This document shows positions 5,907-12,613 of a stretch of 18,481 bases of DNA, one piece after another (within the stretch, counting starts at the first letter, position 1; each line of letters begins with the position of its first letter). This DNA is from JAGNEJ01 sp043757865 (GTDB lineage Bacteria > Verrucomicrobiota > Verrucomicrobiia > Verrucomicrobiales > V1-33). Location of the stretch: positions 1 through 18,481 of the forward strand of contig JAYVOP010000250.1 in assembly GCA_043757865.1 (NCBI GenBank). The letters run 5' to 3'. The notes under the pieces are model-generated. The model saw only the letters and a program-made list of their open reading frames with translations, ran no database searches and was not told the origin of the DNA. A program made the position numbers and the translations under genes.

Positions 5907-7583
5907 TTATTTTTTCGTTTCCGGCCCTCGGTCAGCTTCGACGATTTGCTGCATCTCCGCAGTCAGCCGGGTGACGATCTCGGGATGCGTGGCATAGAGA
6001 TTTGTCGTTTCCGCACGATCCTCGGCTAGGTTATACAACTGGGCTGGGGGCTCGCCTGCATTGGCTTTGCGGAATTTTGGTGAGGTGAAGCCACCGGAGC
6101 CAAGTTGATTGATCAATTTCCAATCGCCTGAGCGAATCATCATGGTGTCAGTGCTGCCAGCTTGCATGACGATGGGGCCGCGGATGGCTTTGGTGGCTGG
6201 CTGCTGGCCCAGCAATACGGGCAGAAAACTGGAGCTATCTGGACCCGCGCCCACAGGTAATTTCGTCCCACAGACCTCTGCGAATGTGGCGAGGAGATCG
6301 GTGAAACAAATCGTCTGCGGCGTTGCACTAGCCGCAGGCACTTTCCCCGGCCAACGCACGATAAACGGCATCCGATGTCCGGCTTCCCAAACGTCGGATT
6401 TCATACCCCGGAGCCCTCCTGCCGCATCGTGGCCGAAGCGTTGCGTATCTGCGGGATACCAGACGGGCCCGTTGTCGGAGGTGAAAATGAGCAAGGTATT
6501 GCTGGTCATCCCCGCCTCATCCAAGGCCGCTAGCACGCGACCAATCTCCGTGTCCACCATCTGCACAAAGTCGCCATATTGCCCGGCTCCGCTCTTTCCG
6601 ATGAACTTTGGGGCTGGCATCCACGGCGTATGCGGAGCGGTTAGGGCGAGGTAGAGCATGAGCGGCTGGGCTTGGCCTTGGTGAGATTTTACCAGCTTCA
6701 CGGCTTCATTGGTCAGCCGTGGCAGCACGTCAGGATGGACATAGTCTGGGGAGATTTCGCCTTCCCGACGCAGGTTCGCTTGGATGGGGGACCATGCGCT
6801 GGGTGCGCCCGCCGCAATGTGCCCCGTGGGGAGTTGCACGGCATGATTCCCTTCAATCCAAAAGTAGGGCGGAATGTCCGTGGAAGCCCGCGTGCCCAAA
6901 AAGGAATTGAACCCATGATCCGCTGGACCGCCCGCCAGTGGCTGATCGTAGCCCTGCTCTGCGAACCCCAAATGCCATTTCCCCACCATCGCAGTTTGAT
7001 AGCCGTGGGCTTGGAGCAGCGTGGCGATGGTCATTTCCCCTGCGCGAATCAAGGGCTGCGTAGGCCATTTACTAACGTCCGTGCGAAACGGATAGCGCCC
7101 GGTGAGCAAGCCGTAACGCGAAGCGTGACACAGCGGACCAGGGGCGTGGGCATCGGTAAACTTCATCCCCTCACGCGCGAGTCGATCAATGTGCGGAGTG
7201 GCGAGTTTCGACTGTGGATTGAAGCACCGCGGGTCTCCGTAACCCATGTCGTCCGCCAAGAGAATGACAATGTTCGGGTGAGCCGTGGCCTGCCAAGAGG
7301 TGCCCATCAACAGCAGCACGCAAAGGAGGCGACCCCATGCGCAAAGATACCCGCCCAGCTCCGGCTTTTTTACCAGGGAGAGGATTCGCTTGCTAGGGTG
7401 TGTTTTTAAATTGCCAGCCTCTGCCCTGGAGCGCGGAGTTGCACTCCGTAGCGATGGTCGAGCCGCAACTTCCTTCGCCCTTAGCGAAATACGGCGGAGG
7501 GCAACTCCGCGCTCCATTTCCAGAGTGCGTGCGGTCACGCGGGCCAGCCAGTAAGGGAAAGTGGTGGGGGAGGAAGATTTCAT
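5907..7583 (-). CDS. Secreted Type I sulfatase (arylsulfatase family), 5' end disturbed by a repeat
   Basis: Hydrolyses a sulfate ester, probably on a polysaccharide or glycoconjugate outside the cytoplasm. Numbered from ATG 7583 (558 aa): hydrophobic export segment about 79-101 ending SWQATA before HPNIVILLADDMGYGD, whose Asp pair 111-112 binds Ca. The formylglycine motif C-H-A-S-R starts at Cys152, followed by LLTGR. FTSDNGPVW and GMKSDVWEAGHRMP are the later metal and sulfate-binding blocks. The C-terminus is complete (LYNLAEDRAETTNLY...). The 78 residues before the export segment are odd: residues 23-52 are encoded by the 90-bp repeat. No ATG, GTG or TTG lies in frame between the repeat-edge ATG (7517) and GTG 7319, so the start is unresolved (7583 or 7517). 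The gene follows miaA by 25 bp. Confidence 0.9.
   Translation of the reverse strand: MKSSSPTTFPYWLARVTARTLEMERGVALRRISLRAKEVAARPSLRSATPRSRAEAGNLKTHPSKRILSLVKKPELGGYLCAWGRLLCVLLLMGTSWQATAHPNIVILLADDMGYGDPRCFNPQSKLATPHIDRLAREGMKFTDAHAPGPLCHASRYGLLTGRYPFRTDVSKWPTQPLIRAGEMTIATLLQAHGYQTAMVGKWHLGFAEQGYDQPLAGGPADHGFNSFLGTRASTDIPPYFWIEGNHAVQLPTGHIAAGAPSAWSPIQANLRREGEISPDYVHPDVLPRLTNEAVKLVKSHQGQAQPLMLYLALTAPHTPWMPAPKFIGKSGAGQYGDFVQMVDTEIGRVLAALDEAGMTSNTLLIFTSDNGPVWYPADTQRFGHDAAGGLRGMKSDVWEAGHRMPFIVRWPGKVPAASATPQTICFTDLLATFAEVCGTKLPVGAGPDSSSFLPVLLGQQPATKAIRGPIVMQAGSTDTMMIRSGDWKLINQLGSGGFTSPKFRKANAGEPPAQLYNLAEDRAETTNLYATHPEIVTRLTAEMQQIVEADRGPETKK
7393..7410 (+). repeat. Flank motif shared by both 90-bp repeat copies (copy 2 side)
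   Basis: CTAGGGTGTGTTTTTAAA here matches the 2869-2887 segment, including the GTGTGTTTT core. It is separated from the left edge of copy 2 by 16 bp, whereas copy 1 abuts its flank. Both flank motifs have the same orientation although the two 90-bp cores are inverted relative to each other. Confidence 0.55.
7427..7516 (-). repeat. 90-bp MITE/REP-like element, copy 2 (perfect 16-bp terminal inverted repeats)
   Basis: Bounded by TGGAGCGCGGAGTTGC and its exact reverse complement GCAACTCCGCGCTCCA. It has the same length as copy 1 and is 81% identical to copy 1's reverse complement. It lies inside the open frame of the sulfatase, upstream of the export signal, and is readable through in that frame (MERGVALRR...). 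The same phase is used in copy 1, where it encodes MERGVGLRNDG at the end of the cfa-like gene. Confidence 0.88.
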
Positions 7584-7608
7584 AAAAGGAGCTTGGTGAA
7601 AGGAATCA

Positions 7609-8457
7609 TTATGGCAACTCTTCAGGTGCGGACGGCGTGAAATACGTTTCCCGGCGGAACCACGTAAGCTGTCGTTTGGCATAGCGGCGGGTGGCTTGTT
7701 GGATCTCCAGGAGGGCGGAGGCATCGTCCGTTAGGCTGAGCAATGTGCGCAGGCCGATGGCCTTGACGGCGGTGGCGCTGAGCGTCGTGCGGGCAGTGAG
7801 GCGCTGCACTTCAGTGCGCACGCCTGCGGCCAACATGGTGTGGGTGCGGGCGTCGATCCGGGCATACAGTTGATCCCGTGGCGGGTTCAGGAAATGGCCT
7901 TGGAGGCCGGGCGGAGGGGATTTCCAGGCTTGCTTGAACTCACTAGCCGGGCGTCCGGTGAGGAGGCAAATTTCCAGCGCGCGTTGCACTTGGCGGGGGT
8001 TGGTGAAGTTTACATGGGTGACGGCGGCTGGGTCCAGCGCTTGGAGGCGGGCGAGGGCATCGTTGTTAGGCAAAGAAATTATTTCCTGCCGCAACGCCTC
8101 ATTGATCGGCGGCAAGTCCGCCAGTCCGTGGGTGAGTGCTTTGATATACAGGCCGCTGCCGCCGACCACGATGGGGCGCACGCCCTGGGCTTGGAGATCG
8201 GCAATTTTCGCCCGGGCGAGGGCGGCATAGCGGGCGGCATCGAAGTCCTCATTAGCTGGCAGGAAACCATAGAGATGATGCGGCACGGCGGCTTGATCTG
8301 CGGCACTGGGCTGGGCGGTGAGGATCTCTAAGCCCGCATAGACTTGGAAGGCATCCGCATTCACGATCTGGCACTGGTGCTGCCGAGCCAGCGCCAGTGC
8401 CAGCGCGCTTTTGCCACTGCCAGTGGGGCCGACGATATAGAGCGGAGCCAAGTCCAT
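7609..8457 (-). CDS. miaA: tRNA dimethylallyltransferase
   Basis: Transfers dimethylallyl from DMAPP to N6 of A37 in tRNAs that read UNN codons; this includes the tRNA-Leu(UAA) encoded at the right end of the window. 282 residues, slightly short for the family. The P-loop GPTGSGKS (10-17) is followed by VNADAFQVY (32-40), the DMAPP/A37-contacting block usually SADSMQVY. VGGSGLYIKAL and the later NFTNPRQVQRALEI..LTGRP are also diagnostic, as are YAKRQLTWFRR residues near the end. ATG at 8457 fits the first conserved strand LYIVG. The sulfatase gene follows on the same strand 25 bp downstream. The upstream region is shared with the divergent lipoprotein gene. Confidence 0.95.
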   Translation of the reverse strand: MDLAPLYIVGPTGSGKSALALALARQHQCQIVNADAFQVYAGLEILTAQPSAADQAAVPHHLYGFLPANEDFDAARYAALARAKIADLQAQGVRPIVVGGSGLYIKALTHGLADLPPINEALRQEIISLPNNDALARLQALDPAAVTHVNFTNPRQVQRALEICLLTGRPASEFKQAWKSPPPGLQGHFLNPPRDQLYARIDARTHTMLAAGVRTEVQRLTARTTLSATAVKAIGLRTLLSLTDDASALLEIQQATRRYAKRQLTWFRRETYFTPSAPEELP

Positions 8458-8497
8458 GGCTCATGGCGTGGCGCACGATGCCGGGGAAGTCAATTCT

Positions 8498-8523
8498 CAT
8501 AAAAAAAGCCTTCGTTTTTTATG
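8498..8523. promoter_or_regulatory. A/T-rich perfect hairpin in the miaA / lipoprotein divergent promoter region
   Basis: CATAAAAAA (8498-8506) and TTTTTTATG (8515-8523) are exact inverted repeats with an 8-nt loop. The site lies 40 bp upstream of miaA and about 90 bp upstream of the lipoprotein start, so it precedes both genes rather than ending either. It could be an operator, part of an AT-rich promoter, or a weak hairpin in the miaA leader. A candidate -35 TTGAAC follows at about 8528 on the plus strand, but the matching -10 is poor. Confidence 0.4.
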
Positions 8524-8615
8524 AATGTTGAACCAAACTACACAGTCGGAAATCACCGATGAACTGGCGCTTGCCGGACCTCATCGCCTCCCCAAACCCA
8601 AACCAACTAACTCGA

Positions 8616-8951
8616 ATGAAAAAAATCCAACTCATGCTCCTAGCCGTCGGGTGTTCCCTGATGGCTGTTTCCTGTGAATCTTATGGTCCCAATGCACGCA
8701 TGGGCACAGCCCTGGGAGCCTTAGGCGGTGCCGCCGTCGGCGGCATCATCGGCCATCAAACTGGCCGGGGCTTGGAGGGCGCAGCCATCGGAGCCGCCGC
8801 TGGAGGCGGAGCCGGAGCGCTGATGGGCTCTTCCCGCGACCAACGCAATCGCCAGCAAGGTGGTTACTATAATCAAAACCAAGGCTACAATAACGGCTAC
8901 CCTCAGCAGCAATACCGTCAAGATCCTCCTCAGGGATACTATCGCTACTAA
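8616..8951 (+). CDS. Small glycine-zipper lipoprotein (YMGG/OsmB-like)
   Basis: A 111-residue predicted lipoprotein. MKK plus a hydrophobic stretch ends LMAVSC, with Cys20 as the probable lipid anchor. Residues 29-71 are a glycine-zipper region rich in G, A and I (GALGGAAVGGIIGHQTG, then GAAIGAAAGGGAGALMG), a pattern that inserts in or packs against membranes in the OsmB/Rick_17kDa/YMGG group. The tail (about 75-111) is a hydrophilic low-complexity segment of Q, N, Y, G and P ending PPQGYYRY. The start at 8616 was chosen because it begins the signal peptide; a frame open from 8559 adds 19 residues that would bury it. The exact role is unknown; envelope integrity is a guess from the family. 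A strong hairpin follows at 8974-9005. Confidence 0.85.
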   Translation: MKKIQLMLLAVGCSLMAVSCESYGPNARMGTALGALGGAAVGGIIGHQTGRGLEGAAIGAAAGGGAGALMGSSRDQRNRQQGGYYNQNQGYNNGYPQQQYRQDPPQGYYRY

Positions 8952-8973
8952 CTGAATAGCATTTACCTTCGCG

Positions 8974-9005
8974 TCGGCCTCTTACGTTCAATCGTGAGAG
9001 GCCGA
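8974..9005. terminator. Bidirectional hairpin terminator between convergent genes
   Basis: TCGGCCTCTTACG (8974-8986) and CGTGAGAGGCCGA (8993-9005) pair over 13 positions with one G-T wobble around a 6-nt loop. On the plus strand ATTTATGT follows. The site lies 22 bp after the lipoprotein stop and its right edge touches the stop of the minus-strand methyltransferase at 9007, so it can serve both. The U-run is weak. Confidence 0.7.
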
Positions 9006-9006
9006 T

Positions 9007-9648
9007 TTATGTCCCCCGACGGAAAACGCCTAGCCAGTTATTCAATGGCATCCGGCCCCACAGCGGGACGAAGGTGCCAGTGAGTCCGGTGGCTTGGAGG
9101 ATGGACTGCATTTCCGTCTCGGTGGGATAGGCTAGGGCGGGAGTGCGGATCCAGCCGATGCGGGTGGCCAAGCGATCCAGCCAGCGTGTGCAGCCCATGC
9201 GCCAATGGTGATCGTGCAAGCCGGAGCGGATCACGAGCAACCCGTTAGGCGAGACGCGCGCGGCACATGCTTGGAGCAGGCGTGAGCGCTCCGGCACGGG
9301 CACATACTGCAAGACGTCTAGCAAGGTGACGTGGCCGGAATGCGCGGGCAGCGCAGCGGCGGCATCGCCTGCGGCAAACTCACAGCGCGGCGGGAAATGT
9401 GGTGCCACAGACTGTGCTAGGGCAATTTTTGCGTGCTCCACGTCCACGCCCAGGATGGGCGCGGACCAGCCCCGGGTCCGCAGATAAAACGCCAGCACGC
9501 CCATGCCACAGCCGACGTCTAACAACGGCTCCGGTATTTCCGCTAGCGCCTGATAAACCGCAGGATAGAGCGGATCCAGCACCAGCTTTCCCTCCACGTA
9601 ATAGCGTTGGGCGAGGGACGGATAATAGTGAGCGAGGCGCGGCATCAT
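9007..9648 (-). CDS. Class I SAM-dependent methyltransferase
   Basis: A 213-residue Rossmann-fold methyltransferase. Motif I LLDVGCGMG is at about 42-50, motif II ILGVDVEHAK at about 65-74, and the post-motif block AGDAAAALPAHSGHVTLLDVLQY shows the usual acidic loop. The substrate cannot be read from the sequence. ATG 9648 is preferred because it overlaps the TGA of the upstream glycosyltransferase (ATGA) and GCAGG lies 5 nt before it; a GTG at 9654 would add two residues. Together with the GT2 enzyme it may modify a lipid or surface glycan. From memory, similar GT2/methyltransferase pairs occur in aryl-polyene-type clusters, but no ketosynthase or dehydratase is present here. Confidence 0.85.
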   Translation of the reverse strand: MMPRLAHYYPSLAQRYYVEGKLVLDPLYPAVYQALAEIPEPLLDVGCGMGVLAFYLRTRGWSAPILGVDVEHAKIALAQSVAPHFPPRCEFAAGDAAAALPAHSGHVTLLDVLQYVPVPERSRLLQACAARVSPNGLLVIRSGLHDHHWRMGCTRWLDRLATRIGWIRTPALAYPTETEMQSILQATGLTGTFVPLWGRMPLNNWLGVFRRGT

Positions 9649-10391
9649 TGACACCTGCGCAGGACGTGGAGCCAGACCGCTTGGGGGATCAGCACCAGAT
9701 AGACGAGCCCCAACCGCACGTTGTCATAGACGTAGCGGTAGTGCGAGACGCCCCCTTCCCCAGCTTTGAAATAGACGACTGGCGTGGCGAGATTTACCAC
9801 CGGGACGCCCTGCCAACCTAACTTGATAGCGGCCACGCATTCCAGATCATAGCGCTGGCCCATTTCCCCAGCTTCTAAGATCTCCCGCAGGGGCCGCAGC
9901 GGGTAAATGCGCAGGCCGAACATGGAGTCGCCTAACCCACCGCGCACACTGAGAAAGTTCGTCCACCAGTTCGCCCATTTTCTAAAGAACACCCGCTCCC
10001 ACGGGGCGTCCGTGGGAAAGCTAGGACAGCCTGCAACCATGGCCGCAGGCTGGTCCGCGCTGGTCTGGAGGAACTCTGCCAGGGACGTAGCGGGGTGCTG
10101 GCCATCCGCATCGAACGTCAGCAGATGCGTGGCTCCGCGTTCCTCCGCACGGCGGGCAGCGGTCAAGATGGCGGCTCCTTTCCCACGATTCTGCGGGTGC
10201 TGAAGAATTTCTAAATTGGCAAATTCCGGGGTTAGGGTGGCCAGTAATTCAGCGGTGCCGTCGTCACTGCCGTCGATGATGACGATGACCGGGGCTCCGG
10301 TGAGGAGGACTTCCCGCACCACGGGGCGCACTTTGGCTCCCGTGTTATACGTGGGGATAGCGATGATGAGATGGTAGGGGGCGGGGCTCAC
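9645..10391 (-). CDS. Family 2 glycosyltransferase
   Basis: A 248-residue GT-A fold enzyme. HLIIAIPTYNTG (7-18) opens the nucleotide-sugar site, IIDGSDDGT (38-46) and NRGKGAAI (68-75) continue it, and FDADGQHP (93-100) carries the metal-binding DxD (Asp94, Asp96). This pattern is closest to dolichyl-phosphate-mannose-synthase-like GT2 proteins; donor and acceptor are unknown. A hydrophobic C-terminal stretch (VRLGLVYLVLIPQAVWL) may bind the membrane. Translation probably starts at GTG 10391, since no ATG precedes the first conserved strand. The gene begins 24 bp after the pyruvate kinase stop and overlaps the methyltransferase by 4 bp, so it is the middle gene of a three-gene unit. Confidence 0.88.
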   Translation of the reverse strand: MSPAPYHLIIAIPTYNTGAKVRPVVREVLLTGAPVIVIIDGSDDGTAELLATLTPEFANLEILQHPQNRGKGAAILTAARRAEERGATHLLTFDADGQHPATSLAEFLQTSADQPAAMVAGCPSFPTDAPWERVFFRKWANWWTNFLSVRGGLGDSMFGLRIYPLRPLREILEAGEMGQRYDLECVAAIKLGWQGVPVVNLATPVVYFKAGEGGVSHYRYVYDNVRLGLVYLVLIPQAVWLHVLRRCQ

Positions 10392-10415
10392 AGAGTGGTG
10401 GGATATAAGGCTAGA

Positions 10416-11828
10416 CTAACGCACCCAGATGCCATCGGAGTTCTCCCCGTGGTGGAGGATGTCACTGATGATGATGAGCTTTTCCCCGCCATGGAGCAGG
10501 CCGCGGGCCTTCAGCATCTGGATGCCCGCAGTGATGGCGGACTCTCCATCCCCTGGAGTAAAGGGCAGGTGCAGAGCCGTGACGCTGCGGCAGAGGGCCA
10601 GGGTGCGGACGATGAAGGCATCCGCACAAAAAGCGAAGATGGGAGCCTGCAAGGGACGCGCCATGGCGGCATAACGGGCCAGCTTCCCACGCTGGGTAAA
10701 GACCAGCACGGCACTACTGATAAAGGCATCCGCTAACGACACCGCGGAGCGCACGACGCGTTGTTTATCCGTCTTCTGCGGCATCTGATCGCCCACGGAT
10801 TGATCGATCTCTAGCTCCATGCGCTTGGCGATGCGGCTCATGATTTCCACGGCCCGCAGCGGGTGTTCGCCCGTGCTCGTTTCCCCGCTGAGCATGATGG
10901 CGTCCGTTTGTTCTAACACGGCGTGGGCCACGTCCGTGACCTCTGCGCGCGTAGGCACGGGGTTCTGGCACATGCTCTCTAGCATGTGGGTGGCCACGAT
11001 GACGCGCTTGCCCGCGCGGATGCAATCTTTCACCAGCCGCTGCTGGGTGATGGGTAATTCCTCGATGGGGGCCTCAATGCCCAAGTCCCCGCGCGCGACC
11101 ATGACCACATCCGTGGCGGCAATGATTTCCGCACTGTGTTTCAGCGCCTGCTGGTCTTCAAACTTGGCCACAATGTGCGCTTCCATGCCGCGTTGGATGA
11201 GTTGCGCGCGCAAAAATTCGATATGACTCGCATCCCGCACAAAGCTCATGGCCACGAACTCCACGTCGATCTCCTGGGCGACGTCTAGGTCTGCGAAATC
11301 GTGCTCGCCCAGAGCGGGGAGGTTCACTTTGATGCCCGGTAAATTAATGTGCCGCCGGGATCCGAACGTCCCCTCGTTGATGACGGAAGCGACCACCCGG
11401 GCAGGTTCCAGACTCAGCACCTTCATTTCTAGCACGCCGTTATCCACCAGCACCGTGGCCCCGATCTGGAGGTCCGCGTAGAGGCCGGGATAGTTCACGG
11501 TGGTGGAATACGGCAGGGTGGGCAGCTGGTCTTGGAGACGGAATTCCACGTGATCTCCGGGCTTCAGTTCAAACGACGCTAGCAGATCCCCGGTGCGGAT
11601 GGTGGGGCCCTTGAGGTCCATGAGCAGGGCCACGGATTGTTGACTAGCCGCTGCCGCCGCACGCACTTTGCGCGCCATTTCCCGACACCATTCATGCCCG
11701 GCATGGCTCATGTTCAGCCGGAAAACATTGACGCCAGCGGCTATCAACGCGGCCACCATCTCCGCGCTCTGCGTGGCAGGTCCGAGCGTGGCGATGATCT
11801 TAGTCTTACGAAGGGGAAGGGAAAGCAT
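10416..11828 (-). CDS. pyk: Pyruvate kinase
   Basis: Converts PEP + ADP to pyruvate + ATP in glycolysis, cytoplasmic. 470 residues, the standard bacterial length. RKTKIIATLGPAT (7-19) and FRLNMSH (36-42) hold the phosphate/K+ site, MDLKGPTIRTG (70-80) follows, and IVAKFEDQQAL (219-229) contains the catalytic Lys222 and Mg ligand Glu224. VMVARGDLGIE (242-252) gives Asp248. VIVATHMLESM (276-286) has His where most family members have Gln. PTRAEVTDVAHAV and MLSGETSTGEHP complete the barrel. The C-terminal regulatory domain is present (FTQRGKLARYAAMARP). ATG 11828 is chosen over an upstream in-frame start at 11951 because it begins the conserved N-terminus and GGGAGG precedes it by about 3 nt. 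It is divergent from the pgeF-like gene, with 104 bp between starts. Confidence 0.97.
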   Translation of the reverse strand: MLSLPLRKTKIIATLGPATQSAEMVAALIAAGVNVFRLNMSHAGHEWCREMARKVRAAAAASQQSVALLMDLKGPTIRTGDLLASFELKPGDHVEFRLQDQLPTLPYSTTVNYPGLYADLQIGATVLVDNGVLEMKVLSLEPARVVASVINEGTFGSRRHINLPGIKVNLPALGEHDFADLDVAQEIDVEFVAMSFVRDASHIEFLRAQLIQRGMEAHIVAKFEDQQALKHSAEIIAATDVVMVARGDLGIEAPIEELPITQQRLVKDCIRAGKRVIVATHMLESMCQNPVPTRAEVTDVAHAVLEQTDAIMLSGETSTGEHPLRAVEIMSRIAKRMELEIDQSVGDQMPQKTDKQRVVRSAVSLADAFISSAVLVFTQRGKLARYAAMARPLQAPIFAFCADAFIVRTLALCRSVTALHLPFTPGDGESAITAGIQMLKARGLLHGGEKLIIISDILHHGENSDGIWVR

Positions 11829-11932
11829 GGCCCTCCCAATCACGCCCGCAGGGAGAACGCAAGCGAGGCGGGGCTGGAAAATGGGAAATGCAGGTTTGAC
11901 GCTCCGGGCCAGCGCGGGCACATCTGCGGCCA

Positions 11933-12613
11933 ATGATCGCAGTTCCACCACCTCAGTTAGAGACTTTTCCCGCCCTCACCGCCCTGGGCGGCATGGTGCG
12001 GCATGGCTTCGTAGGCCGCGTGCCGGACGTAGCGGTGGCGCTGGCGAAGGACCCCGCGCTAGCCGTGCTGCGGCCTTGGCACGAGGCGGCGGTGCGCGGG
12101 CTCGGCTTTTCCCCAGCGCGCTATTTCACTGCCGAGCAAGTCCACGGGGCCGCCGTGGCGGTGGTGCCGAACGGCCCCCCGCAGTGCGTGCCGCAGGTGG
12201 ATGGGCTGATGACGAACGTGCCCGGCGTGCTGTTAGGCATCCATGTGGCGGACTGTGCGGCCATTTACCTCGTGGACCCAGGACATAGTGCCATTGCCCT
12301 GCTGCATTCCGGGAAAAATGGCAGCGCACTGGGGATCGTTAAGGAGGCCATTTCCGCCATGCAGGCGGCTTACGGCACGCGGGCGCAGGATCTGATCGTG
12401 CAGGTGGCTCCGTGCATCCGGCCGCCCGCGTATGAGGTGGATTTCCCCGCGCAGATTCACATTGACGCACTAGCCGCTGGCGTGCCGCCAAGCCAATACC
12501 ACGACTGCGCCCAATGCACCGCCGCTGCGCCCACGCTTTATTATTCCTACCGTCGCGAGCACGGCCAGACGGGGCGCATGTTGGCCCTGTTAGGCATCCC
12601 CTCCCCGCCATGA
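11933..12613 (+). CDS. pgeF: PgeF/YfiH-type laccase-domain protein, divergent active-site loop
   Basis: A 226-residue member of the Cu-oxidase_4/LACC1 family. Bacterial relatives edit peptidoglycan precursors (PgeF removes L-Ser mis-incorporated in UDP-MurNAc), and some show purine-nucleoside phosphorylase activity. The three metal-site residues are visible: His71 in EQVHGAAV, Cys108 in HVADC, and His125 in LLHSGKNG. The last motif normally reads HAGWRG(T); here Trp-Arg is replaced by Lys-Asn. VDGLMTN and a C-terminal SYRREHGQTGRM match the family. It overlaps ispE by ATGA (12610-12613), so the two are co-translated. No clear Shine-Dalgarno precedes ATG 11933. Confidence is high for the family and moderate for the reaction. 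Confidence 0.85.
   Translation: MIAVPPPQLETFPALTALGGMVRHGFVGRVPDVAVALAKDPALAVLRPWHEAAVRGLGFSPARYFTAEQVHGAAVAVVPNGPPQCVPQVDGLMTNVPGVLLGIHVADCAAIYLVDPGHSAIALLHSGKNGSALGIVKEAISAMQAAYGTRAQDLIVQVAPCIRPPAYEVDFPAQIHIDALAAGVPPSQYHDCAQCTAAAPTLYYSYRREHGQTGRMLALLGIPSPP

Noticed and set aside
7584..7724. Sulfatase start at 7724
   Set aside because: It would overlap the 3' end of miaA by more than 100 bp, and the added residues look like out-of-frame miaA sequence.
10416..11951. Pyruvate kinase starting at 11951
   Set aside because: The extra 41 residues show no conservation pattern and overlap the divergent pgeF start; ATG 11828 has a good Shine-Dalgarno and begins the conserved domain.
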